Shown here: one piece after another, positions 1-6,168 of the stretch
Position numbering within the stretch: the first letter of the stretch is position 1
How the letters are laid out: each line of letters begins with the position of its first letter
NCBI GenBank assembly: GCA_005880345.1
Contig: VBGE01000099.1
Span: 1 to 10,952 of the forward strand
Length of the DNA stretch: 10,952 bases
Source: Chloroflexota bacterium
GTDB taxonomy: Bacteria > Chloroflexota > Dormibacteria > Dormibacterales > Dormibacteraceae
Direction: 5' to 3'
The notes under the pieces: model-generated
Databases searched by the model: none
Told to the model about the DNA's origin: nothing
What the model saw: only the letters and a program-made list of their open reading frames with translations
Translations under genes and position numbers: made by a program

Positions 1-22
1 GAGTCCTGGCCATCTGGAGCAT
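1..22 (-). CDS. Possible 5' end of a TetR-type regulator (partial)
   Basis: On the minus strand an ATG at 22-20 opens a frame reading MLQMART before the window ends. A second in-frame ATG at 13-11 would give MART, and a basic Met-Ala-Arg-Thr opening is common in TetR-family repressors. The frame lies directly downstream of a strong promoter whose predicted transcription start falls close to position 22, so the message would be leaderless or nearly so. No SD sequence is visible. An inverted repeat inside the promoter fits autorepression. Only seven codons are visible, so the family is a guess from context. Confidence 0.33.
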
Positions 23-27
23 GAGAA

Positions 28-52
28 AATCGTACCAAACAAAGGTACGATT
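28..52. promoter_or_regulatory. Inverted-repeat operator inside the promoter
   Basis: AATCGTACC (28-36) and GGTACGATT (44-52) are perfect 9-base inverted arms separated by the AT-rich spacer AAACAAA. The dyad fills the -35/-10 spacer and overlaps the -10 box, where a dimeric repressor of TetR type would block polymerase. It could also be read as a hairpin followed by a short T run on the minus strand, that is, a terminator for the kinase gene. The coincidence with a consensus promoter makes the operator reading stronger. Confidence 0.55.
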
Positions 53-57
53 GTCAA
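29..57 (-). promoter_or_regulatory. Sigma70-type promoter firing leftwards
   Basis: The minus strand reads TTGACA at 57-52, then a 17-base spacer, then TACGAT at 34-29. This is a consensus -35 box, ideal spacing and a good -10 box. Transcription would begin near 22-23, at or next to an ATG, and would run out of the left edge. It is the best promoter match in the window. Confidence 0.6.
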
Positions 58-156
58 GCGCCTAAATACTTAATCGCGCTTCTCCAGGCCCGTCAGCCCG
101 CAATCCAGGCGGGTCTATCCCACCCTCTTCCCAGTCCTCGTCCCGGTTCGCAGGCC

Positions 157-1308
157 CTAGTTCGCCGCCGGCAGCGTCAGCGTGAACTCACTCCCGACAC
201 CGGGCGTGGACTTGACCGTGATCTCCCCGCCATGCCTCGCTGCGATCTCCCGACACAAGAACAATCCCAACCCCGTCCCGGGAATGCTCACGTTCTCATC
301 CGTCGGCAGGCGCCCGAAGCGCGTGAACAGCATCGCCATGTGCTCGGGGGCGATCCCGATCCCCTCATCCCTCACCGTCATCACAACCTCGGACCCCAGG
401 TTCCGCACCGTGCACGCCACCTCGCCACCCTGGGGCGAGTACTTCACCGCGTTGTCGATGAGGTTGGCCACCACCGTCGCGATTCGAGCGCGATCGCCCT
501 CCACCAGCATCGGCGTCCCATCGCTCTCGAGCGTGAACCGGTGGTCGGTCGTCAGCGGGCGGAACACGTCGATCTGCTCCTGCGTCACGTCGCCGAGGTC
601 GAACCTCTGGCGGAACACGTCGAACGTGTCGTGCTCCAGCCGTGCGGTCTCCAGCATTTGCTCGACCAGCCGGTCCATCTGCGCGAGCTTGCTCTCCAGC
701 AGTCGCGCGACCGCCGGGATCTGATCCATCGGGATCGCCCCGTCCTGGAGCATCGAGTTGTAACCCCGAATCACCGTGAGAGGCCCTCGCAGCTCGTGCG
801 ACGCGATGTTCAAGAACTGCGTCTTGGTCTGTTCGAGCTCGGCCATCCGATTGGCGTGCGACCGCAGGCGCGCCTCCTCGCGAGCATGCTCCGCGTTGCG
901 AGCATCCTCACGAGCCTTTCGGTCGGTCAGGTCCCGCGTCACCTTGCCGAACCCCCGCAGCCTTCCCGTCTCATCCCGCAGTGCCGTGATCACGACGTTG
1001 GCCCAGAACCGGGACCCGTCCTTGCGGATGCGCCACCCTTCCTCTTCGTAGCGGCCATCGCGCTTCGCCACCTCGAGCTCCCAGTCGGGCTTGCGAATCC
1101 GCGTGTCGGCCGCGGGATAGAAGACGGAGAAATGCCGGCCGATGATCTCTTCGGCTTCATAGCCCTTGATCCGTTGCGCGCCCTCATTCCACGTCACGAT
1201 CCGGCCGGCCGGGTCCAGCATGAAGATCGCGTAGTCGACCACACCCGAGACCAGCAGCGCGAACTGGTCGCCCAGCTCGGCCGTGGTATTGGCTTTCCGC
1301 AGCACCAT
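157..1308 (-). CDS. PAS-domain sensor histidine kinase
   Basis: A 383-residue soluble hybrid-free histidine kinase that would autophosphorylate on His and pass the phosphate to a response regulator. A PAS/PAC sensor spans about residues 18-130 (WNEGAQRIKGY, then FGKVTRDLTDRK). A charged linker helix covers about 131-163. The HisKA dimerisation domain follows, with H-box IASHELRGPL and phospho-acceptor His171. The HATPase domain has an N-box (NLIDNAVKYSP, 282-292), G1 box (DEGIGIAPE, from 314), F-box (LFTRFGR) and G2 box (GTGLGLFL, 344-351). No membrane segment is visible, so it should act in the cytoplasm. The residue four after the catalytic His is Gly rather than the usual Thr or Asn. The ATG at 1308 is 15 bases after the stop of the methyltransferase gene, which suggests cotranscription; the SD is weak. 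No receiver gene follows it, so the partner is unknown. Confidence 0.93.
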   Translation of the reverse strand: MVLRKANTTAELGDQFALLVSGVVDYAIFMLDPAGRIVTWNEGAQRIKGYEAEEIIGRHFSVFYPAADTRIRKPDWELEVAKRDGRYEEEGWRIRKDGSRFWANVVITALRDETGRLRGFGKVTRDLTDRKAREDARNAEHAREEARLRSHANRMAELEQTKTQFLNIASHELRGPLTVIRGYNSMLQDGAIPMDQIPAVARLLESKLAQMDRLVEQMLETARLEHDTFDVFRQRFDLGDVTQEQIDVFRPLTTDHRFTLESDGTPMLVEGDRARIATVVANLIDNAVKYSPQGGEVACTVRNLGSEVVMTVRDEGIGIAPEHMAMLFTRFGRLPTDENVSIPGTGLGLFLCREIAARHGGEITVKSTPGVGSEFTLTLPAAN

Positions 1309-1311
1309 TCC

Positions 1312-1325
1312 GATCTTAAAAGATC
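1312..1325. repeat. Short palindrome between methyltransferase and kinase genes
   Basis: GATCTT (1312-1317) and AAGATC (1320-1325) form a perfect dyad around AA. It fills most of the 15-base gap and overlaps the methyltransferase stop codon at 1324-1326. There is no following T run, so it is a poor terminator. It could be a processing site or simply chance. Confidence 0.35.
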
Positions 1326-2448
1326 AGACGGGACCCCAGACGGCGCGCGCGACCCTACCCACCAGCTCCAGCTTGCGACGCTCTTCGTCGAGAGAGAGGC
1401 GATTTCCTTCCATCGTGGATGCAAACCCGCACTGCGGGCTCAAGGCCAGCCGCTCCAACGGCACGTATCGGGAAGCTTCCTGAATCCGCCGCTTGAGCTC
1501 CTCTTCCGGCTCGAGCCCAGGCTTCTTGCTCGTGACGAGGCCGAGCACGACCACCCGGTCCTCAGGCACGCGCGCCAGCGGCGCAAACCCACCCGACCGC
1601 TCGTCGTCGTACTCGAGCAGGAACCGGTTGAACCTCGTCCTTTCGAATATGCGCGCGATCGGCTCGTAATCACCCGCCGCGTAGAACTTGCTCTGGTTGT
1701 TGCCCCTGCAGATGTGCATCGCGAAGGTGACGCCGGGATGCCCTTCGATGATGGCGTTGTCCATTTCGATGCACGTGTCGATCAGCCTCTCGGGGTCACT
1801 GCCGCGTTGGCGATAGCCCTCGCGCAGCTCCGGGTCGAGCAACGCCGCGTACTGCGGTGCGTCGATCTGGATGTAAGTGCAGCCCAGTCGCACCAGCTCA
1901 TCCACCTCTCGCCGGCTGAGGTCCACGATGTCGGCAAGGTAGGTGTCGCGCGTGGGATACGCGCCGCGCGACTTTTCAGGGTCGTAGTACGCAGCGGCCT
2001 GCTGGGCGCTGATCATCGTGACCTTCGCCGGCAAGCCCGCGTGGGCTGAGCGCAGATAGGTGAACTCCTCGGCCGCCATGTTGCGCAGCGGCCGCAACTT
2101 CTCGACCACCACCGGCCGCCTGAAGAGGAGCTCCTCGCCCTTCTCGTCGCGGAACGGAATGGCCCATCCTCCGAGCTTGTCGAACCCGGCCATCGCATCG
2201 ACCAGGTGGCCGAAGAACGCGTAGCGGCGCTGCTCGCCGTCGGTGATGACGTCGATGCCCGCCCCGGTTTGCAGCGCGACCGCCTCGTCCACGGCGCGGT
2301 CCTCCAGCTCCTTGAAGCGCGCGGCGTCGATCTCGCCGGACTCGAGCTGCCTGCGCGCGTCCACCAGGAACTGGGGACGAAGGAGGCTGCCCACGACTTC
2401 CGCCCGCACCTCGCGAGTGATCACCACCAGACGGGAGCATGATGGCAC
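1324..2448 (-). CDS. Cobalamin-independent methionine synthase-like methyltransferase (MetE C-terminal domain type)
   Basis: A single-domain protein of up to 374 residues, matching the zinc-dependent catalytic half of MetE, which transfers a methyl group to a thiol such as homocysteine. It opens with VVGSLLRP at about 18-24, typical of this domain. The four expected zinc ligands are visible: His245 and Cys247 in AMHICRGN, Glu279 in LLEYDD and Cys340 in SPQCGFAS. Substrate-site motifs include QIDAPQ (194-199). The N-terminal half of full MetE, which binds polyglutamylated folate, is absent, so the methyl donor may differ and a strict metE name is not justified. The frame opens with GTG at 2448; GTG codons at 2427 or 2424 are equally possible starts and sit closer to the conserved region. 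No good SD is seen for any of them. It leads the kinase gene and diverges head-to-head from cheB. Confidence 0.88.
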   Translation of the reverse strand: MPSCSRLVVITREVRAEVVGSLLRPQFLVDARRQLESGEIDAARFKELEDRAVDEAVALQTGAGIDVITDGEQRRYAFFGHLVDAMAGFDKLGGWAIPFRDEKGEELLFRRPVVVEKLRPLRNMAAEEFTYLRSAHAGLPAKVTMISAQQAAAYYDPEKSRGAYPTRDTYLADIVDLSRREVDELVRLGCTYIQIDAPQYAALLDPELREGYRQRGSDPERLIDTCIEMDNAIIEGHPGVTFAMHICRGNNQSKFYAAGDYEPIARIFERTRFNRFLLEYDDERSGGFAPLARVPEDRVVVLGLVTSKKPGLEPEEELKRRIQEASRYVPLERLALSPQCGFASTMEGNRLSLDEERRKLELVGRVARAVWGPV

Positions 2449-3045
2449 GTGGGGAAAGTGCCGAAAACCACCGCCTTCGACATAGTCGCCATCGCGGCGT
2501 CGGCCGGAGGCGTGACCGCCCTGGCCCGGCTTCTAAGTGAGCTGCCGAAACTGGGGGCAATCGTGGTGATCGTGCAGCACGTCGACCCACGCCATCGGAG
2601 CCTGATGCCGCAGGTCATCGGCCGGCGTTCTCCGCTTCCAGTGGAGCACGTCGAGGACGAGACCCAGCTCGCGCCTGATCATGTCTACCTCGCGCCGCCG
2701 GACCACCACCTGCTCGTCAACCGCAAGGGAAGGGCGACGCTGACGGACACCGAGCTCGTCAACTTCGTGCGACCTTCGGCCGACCTGTTGTTCGAATCCG
2801 TCGCCGCGGCTTACGGCGACCGCGCGATAGCCGTGGTGCTGACCGGCTCCGGCCGCGACGGCGCGATGGGCGTGACGGCGATCAAGCAGCGACGCGGGAC
2901 AGTCATCGCGCAAGACGAGCAATCTTCAGAATTCTTCGGCATGCCCTCCGCGGCGATCGCGACCGGGGCGGTCGACTTCATCCTTCCCCTTGACGCGATC
3001 GCGCCCAAGCTCGTAACCCTTATGAGGGGACGAGACGGAGAATGA
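2449..3045 (+). CDS. cheB: Stand-alone CheB-type protein-glutamate methylesterase
   Basis: A 198-residue CheB catalytic domain, which removes methyl groups from glutamate side chains of receptor-like proteins. The catalytic triad is visible: Ser18 in AIAASAGG, His44 in VIVQHVDP and Asp137 in VVLTGSGRDGAMG. The usual N-terminal receiver domain of chemotaxis CheB is absent, so phosphorylation cannot control it in cis. The proposed start is GTG 2449, preceded by GGGAG at 2433-2437 (11 bases, longer than ideal). GTG 2458 is a possible alternative. Its stop overlaps the start of the CheR gene as ATGA (3042-3045), indicating translational coupling. In many bacteria this domain is fused to CheR-PAS-kinase; here it is a separate chain. 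Confidence 0.92.
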   Translation: MGKVPKTTAFDIVAIAASAGGVTALARLLSELPKLGAIVVIVQHVDPRHRSLMPQVIGRRSPLPVEHVEDETQLAPDHVYLAPPDHHLLVNRKGRATLTDTELVNFVRPSADLLFESVAAAYGDRAIAVVLTGSGRDGAMGVTAIKQRRGTVIAQDEQSSEFFGMPSAAIATGAVDFILPLDAIAPKLVTLMRGRDGE

Positions 3046-4865
3046 CGCTCGGGTCAGGCCAGGAATTCGAGAGGCTCATCGAGTATCTGCGCGACTCGCG
3101 CGGCTTTGATTTCACCGGATACAAGCGCGCCAGCCTCATCCGGCGGGTCAGCCAACGATGCGCCGAGCTGGGCATCGATGACTTCCGTATCTATCTGGAT
3201 TACCTCCAGGTCCACCCCGAAGAGTTCGGGGCGCTGTTCAACAAGATCCTCATCAACATCACCGAGTTCTTCCGCGACAAGCAGGCCTGGGACTACCTGG
3301 CCGAGAAAATCGTTCCCCGCATCGTCGCCAAGAGCGGCGACATCCGAATCTGGAGCACCGGCACCTCGTCTGGTGAAGAGGCGTACTCGGCGGCAATCCT
3401 GTTTTGTGAGGCGATGGGGGAAGCAAGCTTCGTCGACCGGGTCAAGATCTATGCCACGGACGTCGACGAAGATGCGCTGAGCAAGGGGCGTGGCGGGTAT
3501 CGCGCCAAGGACCTGGCCTCGCTTCCCGAAGACCTCAGGTCGAAGTATTTCGAAAGCCAGGGCGAACGCATCATGTTTCGCAGTGCGCTGCGCAGGACGA
3601 TCGTCTTCGGCCGGCACGACATCACGCAGGACGCGCCCATCTCCCGCCTCGACCTGCTCATCTGCCGGAACACACTCATCTATTTCACGTCTGAGGCGCA
3701 GGGCAGGATCCTGGCCCGGTTCCACTACGCGCTGAACGACGATGGATATCTGTTTCTGGGCCGGTCCGAGATGATCCTCAGCCACACCGGGTTGTTCACG
3801 TCGGTCGACGTGAAGCAGCACATCTTCACCAAGGTGGCCAGGCTGCAACTTCGCGAGCGGCTCATGGTGCTTGCTCAGTCGGGCAATGCCGAGGCCACCA
3901 ACCACGTGACCAGGCAGCTTCGCGTGCGCGAGCTGACCACCGAGGGAACGCCGCACCCGCAGCTGGTCGTAGACATGCTTGGCGTACTGATCAGCGCCAA
4001 CCTGATGGCCCGCCAGCTTCTCGCGATCGACCCGGATGACATCGGCCGCACACTGCGGGACCTGGACGTCTCCTACAGGCCGGTCGACCTGCGAACCCCG
4101 ATCGATCTGGTCAATCGAGAGCGCCGGGCTACCACCATGCGCGGCATCGAGATCCGTAAGCCGGACGGCCTGCCGGCCATGTTCGACATCCACGTGGCGC
4201 CGCTGGTCGACGATGACGGCGCGGTTGTCGGCAGCGCCGTCAACTTCATCGACGTCACGCAGGCGGTAGAGCTGCGTTCGGAGCTCAACCGGCTCAGGCA
4301 GGAGGTCCAGTCGAACAAAGAGGAGCTCGATACAACCAACGAGGAGCTGCAATCCACCGTCGAGGAGCTGGAAACGACCAACGAAGAGCTGCAGTCGACC
4401 AACGAGGAGCTGGAGACGCTGAACGAGGAGCTCGAGTCGACCAACTCAGAGCTGGAGAGCGTGAACAACGACCTCAGGGTCCAGAATCTCCAGGTCGAGC
4501 GGCTCAACACCCTGCTCCTTGCGATCACCGGCAACATCGAGGTTGGGGCTGCCGTGCTGGACAGAACCATGGCAGTGCAGGTGTGGAACGCGCGCGCCGC
4601 TGACCTGTGGGGCGTGCGCTCGGACGAGGTGGTCGGCCATTCGTTCTTCGACCTCGACATCGGCCTGCCGGCGGAGCAGCTCCGCCAGCTGATCGATGCC
4701 AGTGCAGGCGGGCGTCCACTCCACGACGAGCTCGTGGTGGAGGCCACGACCAGGCGGGGCCGGCACATCCGCTGTCGCGTCATCGCCCACACACTGGGCG
4801 ATGGCGGCCCACCGACCGGGGTCGTCCTGGTGATGGAGGAGCTGAACCCTACGCGACCGAGCTGA
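3042..4865 (+). CDS. CheR methyltransferase fused to PAS, coiled coil and second PAS
   Basis: A 607-residue protein. Residues about 8-90 are the helical CheR N-domain. About 100-265 is the SAM-dependent methyltransferase core, with WSTGTSSGEEAYS (104-116) as the SAM loop, IYATDVDEDAL and LLICRNTLIYF (205-215). A PAS-like domain follows at about 303-408. Nine consecutive heptads (427-489) of EELxxTN type form a parallel coiled coil, and a second PAS domain ends the protein (about 493-601). The family normally methylates receptor glutamates with S-adenosylmethionine. No histidine kinase domain follows the last PAS, unlike many CheB-CheR-PAS fusions. It is translationally coupled to cheB and is the last gene of the pair; its final 17 bases overlap the end of a convergent gene. 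The target is unknown because no chemoreceptor gene is nearby. Confidence 0.93.
   Translation: MTLGSGQEFERLIEYLRDSRGFDFTGYKRASLIRRVSQRCAELGIDDFRIYLDYLQVHPEEFGALFNKILINITEFFRDKQAWDYLAEKIVPRIVAKSGDIRIWSTGTSSGEEAYSAAILFCEAMGEASFVDRVKIYATDVDEDALSKGRGGYRAKDLASLPEDLRSKYFESQGERIMFRSALRRTIVFGRHDITQDAPISRLDLLICRNTLIYFTSEAQGRILARFHYALNDDGYLFLGRSEMILSHTGLFTSVDVKQHIFTKVARLQLRERLMVLAQSGNAEATNHVTRQLRVRELTTEGTPHPQLVVDMLGVLISANLMARQLLAIDPDDIGRTLRDLDVSYRPVDLRTPIDLVNRERRATTMRGIEIRKPDGLPAMFDIHVAPLVDDDGAVVGSAVNFIDVTQAVELRSELNRLRQEVQSNKEELDTTNEELQSTVEELETTNEELQSTNEELETLNEELESTNSELESVNNDLRVQNLQVERLNTLLLAITGNIEVGAAVLDRTMAVQVWNARAADLWGVRSDEVVGHSFFDLDIGLPAEQLRQLIDASAGGRPLHDELVVEATTRRGRHIRCRVIAHTLGDGGPPTGVVLVMEELNPTRPS
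4320..4508 (+). repeat. Nine in-frame 21-base heptad repeats in the CheR-PAS linker
   Basis: Nine consecutive degenerate 21-base units encode EELDTTN, EELQSTV, EELETTN, EELQSTN, EELETLN, EELESTN, SELESVN, NDLRVQN and LQVERLN. The first six are nearly identical and the last three decay. Leu at the third position and Asn at the seventh give a regular hydrophobic/polar seam. This linker is characteristic of CheR-PAS proteins and would transmit or time signals between the two PAS domains. Confidence 0.9.
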
Positions 4866-5265
4866 TGGCGCCGCGTAAAGACTCGCGCCAGTTCTCGAGC
4901 AGCGTCTCGAGCATCTCCACCTCGGCGGCGACGGAATAGCGCTCCGCGGGCGGCAGGTCGACAGCCGCGCGCCGCAGCTTGCCGGAAAGTCTGTCGGCGG
5001 TGTTGACCAGACGGCCATAGGCGGCCGACCAGTACTCGGGCCTTTCCGGCGATCCCCACCTCAAAAGAGACGAGCAGTAGTTCTCCTGCGCGTTTTCGGT
5101 CTCGGCCCGCAGCCGGTCGACATCCGAATTGAGGTGCTCGCGACCCGGCATGCCAACCCGGCGCTCCACGCCGGCCAGCAAGAGGCGCTTGGATTGCATC
5201 ATCAGGAGGCGCGCCGAGATGAGGCTTTCGGCGATGGACGGCCTCTCCAGTGTCATGTCGCTCAT
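4849..5265 (-). CDS. Hypothetical helical protein coupled to the winged-helix regulator
   Basis: A 138-residue protein that I do not recognise. It is almost entirely predicted helix and rich in Arg, Glu and Leu, with no signal peptide or membrane segment. One Cys (64) is present. The C-terminal stretch (about 109-131) is an amphipathic helix ending LLENWRESL, which loosely resembles the helix preceding the DNA-binding domain of its upstream neighbour (GRLATWRDRH). The start ATG at 5265 overlaps the neighbour's stop as ATGA (5262-5265), so translation is coupled and the two products probably work together, perhaps as partner or antagonist. ATG 5256 is an alternative start. The stop overlaps the 3' end of the convergent CheR-PAS gene by 17 bases. 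The longer frame upstream is only a shadow of the regulator gene. Confidence 0.75.
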   Translation of the reverse strand: MSDMTLERPSIAESLISARLLMMQSKRLLLAGVERRVGMPGREHLNSDVDRLRAETENAQENYCSSLLRWGSPERPEYWSAAYGRLVNTADRLSGKLRRAAVDLPPAERYSVAAEVEMLETLLENWRESLRGAISSVA

Positions 5266-5789
5266 CGGTCCGCGCCCACCGCCAATGTGGCCGCAATGCC
5301 GTATCCGCGGTTGCGAATCACGGTGATGACCTCGCCCAGGCCCACCTCGCGCAGCCGGTTGCGCAATCTCATGATGTAGGTCCTGACCTGGGCCTCCGAC
5401 AGCCGCGAATTCTGCCAGGCGAGCGTCGCCAGCTGCTTGCTGGTGAAGGGATGGCGCGGGTGGCGCAGCAGGAAGTCCAGGAGGTCGGCCTCTCGCCGGG
5501 TCAACCGGAGGGACTTGCCCGCGTAGGTGAGAGTGTGGTCCTTGCGATCGATGACCAGGCCGGCCAGCTCGGCGTGGCGGTCCCGCCACGTTGCCAGGCG
5601 GCCTTCGATCCAGGCCAGGTGGCGGCTGAGCTCCTCAGCATCCGGGCTGCCCTCGGCGCGAGCGATCACGGAGCGCAACACAGATGCCATCTCCTCGTAG
5701 ATGGCAATCCAACCCGAGACCTCCGGCAGCGCCGAGGTGGTGAGGTCCTCGCCCGGAAGCTCGCTCCAATCCCGCCGAACTAACAGCAT
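5262..5789 (-). CDS. Winged-helix (OmpR/PhoB-type) regulator lacking a receiver domain
   Basis: A 175-residue transcription regulator. The C-terminal part (about 76-168) is a Trans_reg_C winged helix: a leading beta strand with LTRREADLLDFLLRHP, then TSKQLATLAW, the recognition-helix region EAQVRTYIMRLRNRLRE and the wing RNRGYGIA. The N-terminal 75 residues are helical (IYEEMASVLRSVIARA, then LAWIEGRLATWRDRHAELAGL) and carry no phospho-acceptor Asp, so it is not a conventional two-component regulator. Proteins with this helical front and wing are common in high-GC bacteria. The start ATG 5789 lacks a strong SD. It is the first gene of an ATGA-coupled pair and diverges from the small-protein/NarL-regulator unit, so the 216-base gap may be shared control DNA. 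Confidence 0.85.
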   Translation of the reverse strand: MLLVRRDWSELPGEDLTTSALPEVSGWIAIYEEMASVLRSVIARAEGSPDAEELSRHLAWIEGRLATWRDRHAELAGLVIDRKDHTLTYAGKSLRLTRREADLLDFLLRHPRHPFTSKQLATLAWQNSRLSEAQVRTYIMRLRNRLREVGLGEVITVIRNRGYGIAATLAVGADR

Positions 5790-5811
5790 TCAGCCATTGC
5801 CCCAGGTTCCG

Positions 5812-5840
5812 ACTCTACAACGACTCGGCCCTGGAGCCAA
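5812..5840 (-). promoter_or_regulatory. Candidate promoter of the winged-helix regulator gene
   Basis: The minus strand reads TTGGCT at 5840-5835, a 17-base spacer, then TAGAGT at 5817-5812. This is a moderate sigma70 match with ideal spacing. It predicts a leader of about 15 bases before the ATG at 5789. Confidence 0.3.
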
Positions 5841-5946
5841 GTGAATTTTGACCCTGAATGTTGCGCTTCCAGGCCTATCGTGTAGCCCGGTATGGCTGCG
5901 GGGCGCAGCGGGCTCAGTTCACGAACCAGCCGGGGGGCACACACAG

Positions 5947-5989
5947 GGCAAGGGGCCGAGATCCGGAGGGAGGGTCTGGCCCCTTTGCC
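5947..5989 (+). promoter_or_regulatory. 5' leader hairpin with purine-rich loop
   Basis: GGCAAGGGGCC (5947-5957) pairs with GGCCCCTTTGCC (5978-5989), giving 11 base pairs with one bulged base. The 20-base loop contains GGAGGGAGGG (5965-5974). The stem ends 6 bases before the GGAG (5996-5999) of the small protein's start at 6006, so the structure probably lies in the mRNA leader. It could modulate ribosome access, offer GGA motifs to an RNA-binding protein, or act as an attenuator. There is no T run after the stem. Confidence 0.45.
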
Positions 5990-6005
5990 GTCCCTGGAGC
6001 TTTTC

Positions 6006-6161
6006 GTGCCGACGATCGACAGCCTCGAAGAGATTTGCGGCTGGCTGGGCACGTTCCGAGAACGCCTGCGCCTGGCCCACGACGAGGAGCGCCCTCAGGT
6101 GGCCTTGTTGGTAGGGCAGCGCGAGGCCCGGTTCCTCGTCAGGCGGGCCGAGCTGTCCTGA
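6006..6161 (+). CDS. Small 51-residue protein ahead of the NarL-type regulator
   Basis: A short frame reading MPTIDSLEEICGWLGTFRER and ending REARFLVRRAELS. I do not recognise it. The GTG start at 6006 has a good SD, GGAG at 5996-5999 with 6 bases of spacing. Its stop (6159-6161) is 7 bases before the regulator's ATG, which lacks a strong SD of its own, so coupled translation is likely. Codons are GC-rich in the third position, like the neighbours. The peptide is amphipathic, with a helical first half and a possible strand QVALLVGQREARFLVRR; it has no membrane segment. The frame stays open upstream to 5892, so a longer product from TTG 5985 or another start is possible, but that part overlaps the leader hairpin. 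It may be a partner of the regulator or merely a leader peptide. Confidence 0.5.
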   Translation: MPTIDSLEEICGWLGTFRERLRLAHDEERPQVALLVGQREARFLVRRAELS

Positions 6162-6168
6162 GCCGGCG

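Noticed and set aside
97..113. Hairpin CCCGC/GCGGG downstream of the kinase gene as a terminator
   Set aside because: The stem is only five to six base pairs and no T run follows on the minus strand. The remainder of 58-156 shows nothing else I can support.
232..2049. A 605-codon open frame on the plus strand
   Set aside because: It is antisense to the kinase and methyltransferase genes, is rich in Arg, His and Pro, and contains no recognisable domain. Long shadow frames are expected in high-GC DNA.
3054..4352. A 432-codon open frame on the minus strand
   Set aside because: It lies wholly antisense to the CheR-PAS gene, which has clear domains; its composition is that of a mirror frame.
4320..4508. 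Regular repeats as a possible CRISPR array or minisatellite
   Set aside because: The 21-base units have no spacers and are in frame within a coiled coil.
4073..5296. A 407-codon minus-strand frame across the CheR-PAS 3' end
   Set aside because: It has Ser-rich low-complexity sequence produced by reading the heptad repeats backwards, and it conflicts with two supported genes.
5780..6052. A 90-codon minus-strand frame overlapping the small-protein region
   Set aside because: It has no SD, runs through the leader hairpin and overlaps the winged-helix gene start. Its composition is not protein-like.
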